Below, in pieces: positions 60,159-64,000 of a stretch of 64,000 bases of DNA (positions are counted from its first letter, which is position 1; each line of letters opens with the position of its first letter). The notes under the pieces are model-generated. The model made no database searches, had not been told where the DNA came from, and saw only the letters and a list, made by a program, of their open reading frames with translations. Where the stretch lies: assembly GCF_036013915.1 (NCBI RefSeq), contig NZ_CP107899.1:1178001-1242000 (forward strand). Reading direction: 5' to 3'. The stretch is from Streptomyces sp. NBC_00464. GTDB lineage: Bacteria > Actinomycetota > Actinomycetes > Streptomycetales > Streptomycetaceae. Made by a program: the position numbers and the translations under genes.

Positions 60159-62466
60159 GCCGCGGCTTCGGTGCGTCCGTGCGGCCCGTCGGCGGGGTGC
60201 GGCTGCCCGCGCGGTACGGGAGGGGCCAGGGCGCGCCCGGTCCGGTGTAGCCCTGGTCGGCCGCCGCGTGGAGCGTCCAGTGCGGGTCGTACAGATGTGG
60301 GCGGGCCAGGGCGCAGAGGTCGGCGCGGCCCGCGAGGAGCAGGGAGTTGACGTCGTCCCAGGAGGAGATGGCGCCGACCGCGATGACGGGCACGCAGAGG
60401 GTGTTGCGGATCCGGTCGGCGTACGGGGTCTGGTACGAGCGCCCGTACTCGGGCCGCTCGTCCGGGACGACCTGGCCGGTGGAGACGTCGATGGCGTCGG
60501 CGCCGTGCGCGACGAACGCGCGGGCGATCTCGACGGCGTCCTCGCCCGTCGTGCCGCCCTCGGCCCAGTCCGTCGCGGAGATCCGGACGGTCATCGGCCG
60601 GTCGTCGGGCCACCGTTCACGGACCGCGTCGAAGACTTCCAGCGGGAAGCGGAGCCGGTTCGCCAGGGTGCCGCCGTAGGCGTCGGTGCGGTGGTTGGTG
60701 AGCGGGGAGAGGAATCCGGAGAGCAGGTAGCCGTGGGCGCAGTGGAGTTCGAGGAGGTCGAATCCGCAGGTGTCGGCCCGCTCGGCGGCGGACGCGAACT
60801 GCTCCCTGACGGTGTCCAGGCCGGCGCGGTCCAGTGCGTGCGGGATCTGGTTGACGCCGGGAGCGTACGGGAGCGGGGAGGCGGCGGTGAGGGGCCAGTT
60901 GCCGTCGTCGAGCGGCTGGTCGATGCCGTCCCACATGAGCTTGGTGGAGCCCTTGCGGCCTGAGTGGCCCAGCTGGACCCCGATCGCGGTGCCGGGCGAT
61001 CCGGCGTGCACGAAGTCGGTGATCCTGGTCCAGGCGGCGGACTGTTCGTCGGTGTAGAGGCCGGTGCAGCCGGGGGTGATCCGGCCCTCGGGGCTCACGC
61101 ACACCATTTCCGTCATGACCAGCCCGGCTCCTCCGAGAGCGCGCGCCCCGAGGTGGACGAGGTGGAAGTCGCCCGGGACGCCCTCGGTGGCGGAGTACAT
61201 GTCCATGGGCGAGACGATCACCCGGTTGCGCAGTTCCAGGCCGCGCAGCCGCAGCGGGGTGAACATCGGCGGGGTGCCGGGTGCGCAGCCGAACTCGTCC
61301 TCGACGGCCGCGGTGAACGAGGCGTCGCGCAGCCGCAGGTTGTCGTGGGTGACGCGGCGGCTGCGGGTGAGGAGGTTGAAGGCGAACTGACGGGGCGGCT
61401 GGTCGACGTACGTACCCAGCTCCTCGAACCAGCGCAGGCTGGCCGCGGCGGCGCGCTGCGTCGATTCGACGACGGGGCGGCGCTCGCTCTCGTACGCGGC
61501 GAGGGCGTCGGCCAGGACGGGCTGTTCCTCGATGCAGGCGGCGAGGGCGAGGGCGTCCTCGACGGCGAGTTTCGTGCCGGAGCCGATGGAGAAGTGCGCG
61601 GTGTGGGCGGCGTCACCGATGAGGACCGTGTTCGCGTGCGACCAGCGCTTGTTGACGACCGTACGGAAGGTGAGCCAGGAGGAGTTGTTGGAGCGCAGCG
61701 GGCGGTGGCCGAGGGCGTCGGCGAAGATCTTGGCGCAGTGCCGGGTCGACTCGGCGGGGTCGCAGATGTCGAATCCGGCCGCGCGCCAGACCTCTTCGCG
61801 CATCTCGACGATGACGGTCGAGGCACCGGGTGAGAAGGGGTAGGCGTGCAGCTGCATCACGCCGTACGCCGTCTCGGCGGTCTCGAAGCGGAAGGCGTCC
61901 AGGGCGAAGTCTGCGGCGAGCCAGATGTAGCGGCAGCGGTGGGCGGTGAGGCGGGGCTCGAAGCTCTCCGCGTGCGCGTCCCGGGTGGGGCTGTGCACGC
62001 CGTCGGCCGCGATCACCAGATCGTAGGAGGCGGCGAGTTCGGCGGCCGGGGGCGCCTCCTCGCGGAAGCGGAGGCTCACCCCCAGTCCGGCGCAGCGTTC
62101 GTGCAGGATCTCCAGGAGCCGGCGGCGACCGAGTGCGGCGAAGCCGTGGCCGCCGGAGGTCTGGGTGTGGCCGCGGTGGACGATGTCGATGTCGTCCCAG
62201 CGGACGAACTCGCGCTGGAGTGCGGCGTGGACGGCGGGGTCGGCGTGCTCGATGCCGCCGAGGGTCTCGTCGGAGAGGACGACACCGAAGCCGAAGGTGT
62301 CGTCGGGGGCGTTGCGCTCCCAGAGGGTGATCTCGCGCTCCGGGCCGAGCCGCTTGAGCAGTGCCGCGGCGTAGAGCCCGCCGGGTCCGCCGCCGATGAC
62401 GGCGATGCGGCGGAGTGTGTTCGCCTCCCCGCCGACGGGTGCCACCCGGCTCACCGGCCCTGCCAT
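60145..62466 (-). CDS. Two-domain flavoprotein monooxygenase/reductase (2-aminobenzoyl-CoA or salicylyl-CoA type)
   Basis: A 773-residue fusion protein. Residues 1-390 form an FAD monooxygenase (IAVIGGGPGGLYAAALLKRL near the start, NTVLIGDAAHTAHFSIGSG). Residues 400-760 form an old-yellow-enzyme-like FMN domain (FTPLRLRGLELRNRVIVSPM, FDLLELHCAHGYLLSGFLSP, RADLCALARPHLYDP). This architecture and size match 2-aminobenzoyl-CoA monooxygenase/reductase of Azoarcus, and salicylyl-CoA 5-hydroxylases. It would hydroxylate and then reduce the ring of an aryl-CoA. Its ATG overlaps the enoyl-CoA hydratase stop by 16 bases, so the two are co-expressed. Confidence 0.9.
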   Translation of the reverse strand: MAGPVSRVAPVGGEANTLRRIAVIGGGPGGLYAAALLKRLGPEREITLWERNAPDDTFGFGVVLSDETLGGIEHADPAVHAALQREFVRWDDIDIVHRGHTQTSGGHGFAALGRRRLLEILHERCAGLGVSLRFREEAPPAAELAASYDLVIAADGVHSPTRDAHAESFEPRLTAHRCRYIWLAADFALDAFRFETAETAYGVMQLHAYPFSPGASTVIVEMREEVWRAAGFDICDPAESTRHCAKIFADALGHRPLRSNNSSWLTFRTVVNKRWSHANTVLIGDAAHTAHFSIGSGTKLAVEDALALAACIEEQPVLADALAAYESERRPVVESTQRAAAASLRWFEELGTYVDQPPRQFAFNLLTRSRRVTHDNLRLRDASFTAAVEDEFGCAPGTPPMFTPLRLRGLELRNRVIVSPMDMYSATEGVPGDFHLVHLGARALGGAGLVMTEMVCVSPEGRITPGCTGLYTDEQSAAWTRITDFVHAGSPGTAIGVQLGHSGRKGSTKLMWDGIDQPLDDGNWPLTAASPLPYAPGVNQIPHALDRAGLDTVREQFASAAERADTCGFDLLELHCAHGYLLSGFLSPLTNHRTDAYGGTLANRLRFPLEVFDAVRERWPDDRPMTVRISATDWAEGGTTGEDAVEIARAFVAHGADAIDVSTGQVVPDERPEYGRSYQTPYADRIRNTLCVPVIAVGAISSWDDVNSLLLAGRADLCALARPHLYDPHWTLHAAADQGYTGPGAPWPLPYRAGSRTPPTGRTDAPKPRLTLG

Positions 62467-63278
62467 TTCGGAGGCCGTTTCTCGGTGAAGGCGGCGTGGA
62501 ACTCGGCGTAGTCCTCGCCGTGCATCAGCAGGGCCTGGGTGGCGGCGTCCATCTCCACGGCGGCGGCCATCGGCATGTCGAGCTCGGCGGTGAGCAGCGC
62601 CTTGGTCTGGGCGAGGGCGAGCGCGGGTCCGTCCGCGAGGCGGCGGGCGAGTGCCGCGGCCCGCTCGTCGGCGCCGCCCTCCTCGGCCAGTTCGCTGATC
62701 AGCCCGATCCGTTCGGCCTCGGGTGCGCGGACGGGGTCGCCCAGCATCAGGAGGCGGGTGGCGTGGCCGAGACCGACGACCCTGGGCAGCAGGTAGGCCG
62801 CGCCCATGTCACCGCCGGAGAGCCCGACGCGGGTGAAGAGGAAGGCGAACTTCGCCGAGGGGTCGGCGACCCGGAAGTCGGCGGCCAGCGCGAGCACGGC
62901 GCCCGCTCCGGCGGCGACCCCGTGCACGGCCGCGACGACGGGGAACGGGCATTCCCGCAGGGCCCGTACCACCTGTCCCGTCATCCGGTTGAAGTCCAGC
63001 AGCTGGGCGGTGTCCATCGCGAGGGTGGCGCCGATGATCTCGTCCACATCGCCGCCCGAGCAGAAGCCGCGCCCCTCCCCGGCCAGCACCAGGGCTCGCA
63101 CGGACCGCTCGCGCGCCAGCTCGGCCAGGAGGTCGCGCAGATCCGCGTAGGCGCCGAAGGTCAGCGCGTTCAGCTTCTCGGGCCGGGCGAGGGTGACGGT
63201 GGCGACGCCGTCCTGCGTCGTGACCCGTAGATGGCGCCAGTGCTCCGTAGGGGACGCGGAGCTGGGAAACGGACTCAT
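62451..63278 (-). CDS. Enoyl-CoA hydratase/isomerase
   Basis: A 275-residue crotonase-family protein. The oxyanion-hole segments read AGEGRGFCSGGDVDEI and VHGVAAGAGAVLALAADFRV. The glutamate position expected after this region falls in FTRVGLSGGDMGAAYLLPRV, where the first acid is replaced by Ser-Gly and Asp follows. The start at 63278 has AAGGGGA upstream; a longer frame lacks homology. It is the first gene of the minus-strand pair with the two-domain flavoprotein and probably hydrates or opens the ring of the CoA intermediate. Confidence 0.9.
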   Translation of the reverse strand: MSPFPSSASPTEHWRHLRVTTQDGVATVTLARPEKLNALTFGAYADLRDLLAELARERSVRALVLAGEGRGFCSGGDVDEIIGATLAMDTAQLLDFNRMTGQVVRALRECPFPVVAAVHGVAAGAGAVLALAADFRVADPSAKFAFLFTRVGLSGGDMGAAYLLPRVVGLGHATRLLMLGDPVRAPEAERIGLISELAEEGGADERAAALARRLADGPALALAQTKALLTAELDMPMAAAVEMDAATQALLMHGEDYAEFHAAFTEKRPPKWQGR

Positions 63279-63336
63279 CGAGGGTGGTCCCCTTCGGCCG
63301 TCGGGCTGCTGCCTGACCCCGAATTTATCACTCATA

Positions 63337-63352
63337 CGTGACTTCCGTCACG
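63337..63352. promoter_or_regulatory. Palindrome upstream of the hydratase gene
   Basis: CGTGAC and GTCACG surround TTCC, with partial extension outward (CTCATA / GAGTGC). It lies about 60 bases before the hydratase start, where an operator for a local regulator such as the PaaX-type protein might be expected. Confidence 0.4.
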
Positions 63353-63521
63353 AGTGCGCGATAGGCGGAGCGTGAATTCGTAGTGACGAACGTCCCCTTC
63401 GTACCGGTCGGCAGGCCCTTGCCCGTGTCATGGGGATTCGTATGGTTGAAACCAAGAAGTTTTGAGCTCCGGAACCCTTGAGCCCAGGACTGTTCACGCT
63501 CTCCCGAACGGAAGCCCTGCC

Positions 63522-63968
63522 GTGCCGTCCGATGCCCCCGCACCCGCCGTCTGGCGCATCACGCTGCCGCACTCCGCGGCCGCCGTGCCGATCGCCCGCG
63601 CGCTGATCCGCTCGGTGCTGGCATCCATCGACTCGGACTCCGACGCCCCCGCCGACAGCGACACCGCCGAACTGCTGACCGCGGAGCTGGTCGCCAACGC
63701 CGTGGAGCACACCCCGGGCGACGAGCCCGTCGAGCTGGTGGTGGAGCTGCTGCCGACCGGCTGCCAGGTGGAGGTGCACGACGGCGATCCGGCCCCGCCG
63801 GGCGATCTCTCCCGCCCGGACCCCGACTGGGCGCCCGATCCATGGCAGGAGCACGGCCGGGGGCTGCTGCTGATCCGGACCCTCAGCTCGTCCTGCGGTC
63901 ACCGCACGACGGAGCGCGGCAAGGCGGTGTGGTTCACCCTGCCGTCCTGCACCCGTCCGAGGCCCTGA
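63522..63968 (+). CDS. RsbW-like ATP-binding regulatory protein
   Basis: A 148-residue HATPase-only protein of the anti-sigma-factor kinase type, abundant in Streptomyces. The ATP-binding N-box reads LLTAELVANAVEHTPGD, and the G-box region WQEHGRGLLLIRTLSSSCG precedes a final strand GKAVWFTLP. The start is taken as GTG at 63522 with GGAAG eight bases upstream; an in-frame TTG at 63462 is the alternative. No partner gene is visible before the window ends, so its sigma factor or target is unknown. Confidence 0.85.
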   Translation: MPSDAPAPAVWRITLPHSAAAVPIARALIRSVLASIDSDSDAPADSDTAELLTAELVANAVEHTPGDEPVELVVELLPTGCQVEVHDGDPAPPGDLSRPDPDWAPDPWQEHGRGLLLIRTLSSSCGHRTTERGKAVWFTLPSCTRPRP

Positions 63969-64000
63969 CCGGCCGGAGACCGCTCAGCCGCCGGCCCGGC

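Noticed and set aside
1..64000. CRISPR arrays, tRNA or rRNA genes
   Set aside because: I saw no regularly spaced direct repeats and no tRNA or rRNA signature, apart from the RNase P-like fragment.

Overview
The window looks like a Streptomyces chromosome segment. It has very high GC with G/C-biased third positions, GTG and TTG starts, 4-base start/stop overlaps, a conservon, an actinobacterial Mrp antiporter operon, and a large nonribosomal peptide (NRPS) cluster. Everything here was read by eye. Functional names rest on motifs and family knowledge, not on searches.

Region 1 (about 0.4-34.4 kb) is a biosynthetic gene cluster. The left arm is on the minus strand: panD, a FabV-type enoyl reductase, prephenate dehydrogenase, HpgT, hydroxymandelate oxidase and hydroxymandelate synthase (together a 4-hydroxyphenylglycine pathway). 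It continues with a PhyH-type dioxygenase, a PLP decarboxylase overlapping a 120-residue protein, a branched-chain-type aminotransferase, an SDR lacking the usual Tyr/Lys, and a BacA-like prephenate decarboxylase. The right arm is on the plus strand: NRPS proteins C-T, A-T-C-A-NMT-T and C-A-T-TE, MbtH, an MFS exporter, a stand-alone A domain, two NodU/CmcH-type carbamoyltransferases, a BacB-like bicupin and a Dabb barrel protein. The BacA/BacB/BacG-like trio suggests a dihydro- or tetrahydrotyrosine building block. The inferred product is therefore a short N-methylated, O- or N-carbamoylated peptide combining an arylglycine with a partly reduced tyrosine. I do not recognise this combination as a known cluster. 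Two A domains share two flanking blocks that read as identical over 622 and 405 bases, while the substrate-pocket segment between them differs. This is a clear footprint of recombination or subdomain exchange. A 0.7 kb divergent promoter region between the arms carries a long palindrome and 11-base-spaced direct repeats. No regulator gene is visible in the cluster.

Region 2 (34.4-38.3 kb) is a scarred border. It holds a strong terminator, a short piece resembling the 3' end of RNase P RNA, an IS256-family transposase remnant, a decayed regulator gene with intact-looking operator repeats, a DrrA/DrrB-type ABC exporter, and two truncated genes meeting at a probable deletion junction.

Region 3 (38.3-54.7 kb) is ordinary Streptomyces content: a P1 peptidase, a Bcr/CflA efflux pump with a divergent MarR regulator, a small membrane protein, the mrpACDEFG operon, and a conservon (cvnA-D) followed by a flavin monooxygenase.

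Region 4 (54.7-63.3 kb) looks like a CoA-dependent aromatic degradation locus of the 2-aminobenzoyl-CoA type. It encodes RidA, an acyl-CoA dehydrogenase, a benzoate-type CoA ligase, a PaaX-type regulator, a two-domain flavoprotein monooxygenase/reductase and an enoyl-CoA hydratase. A GNAT protein and a hypothetical protein lie within it. The window ends with an RsbW-like ATP-binding protein.
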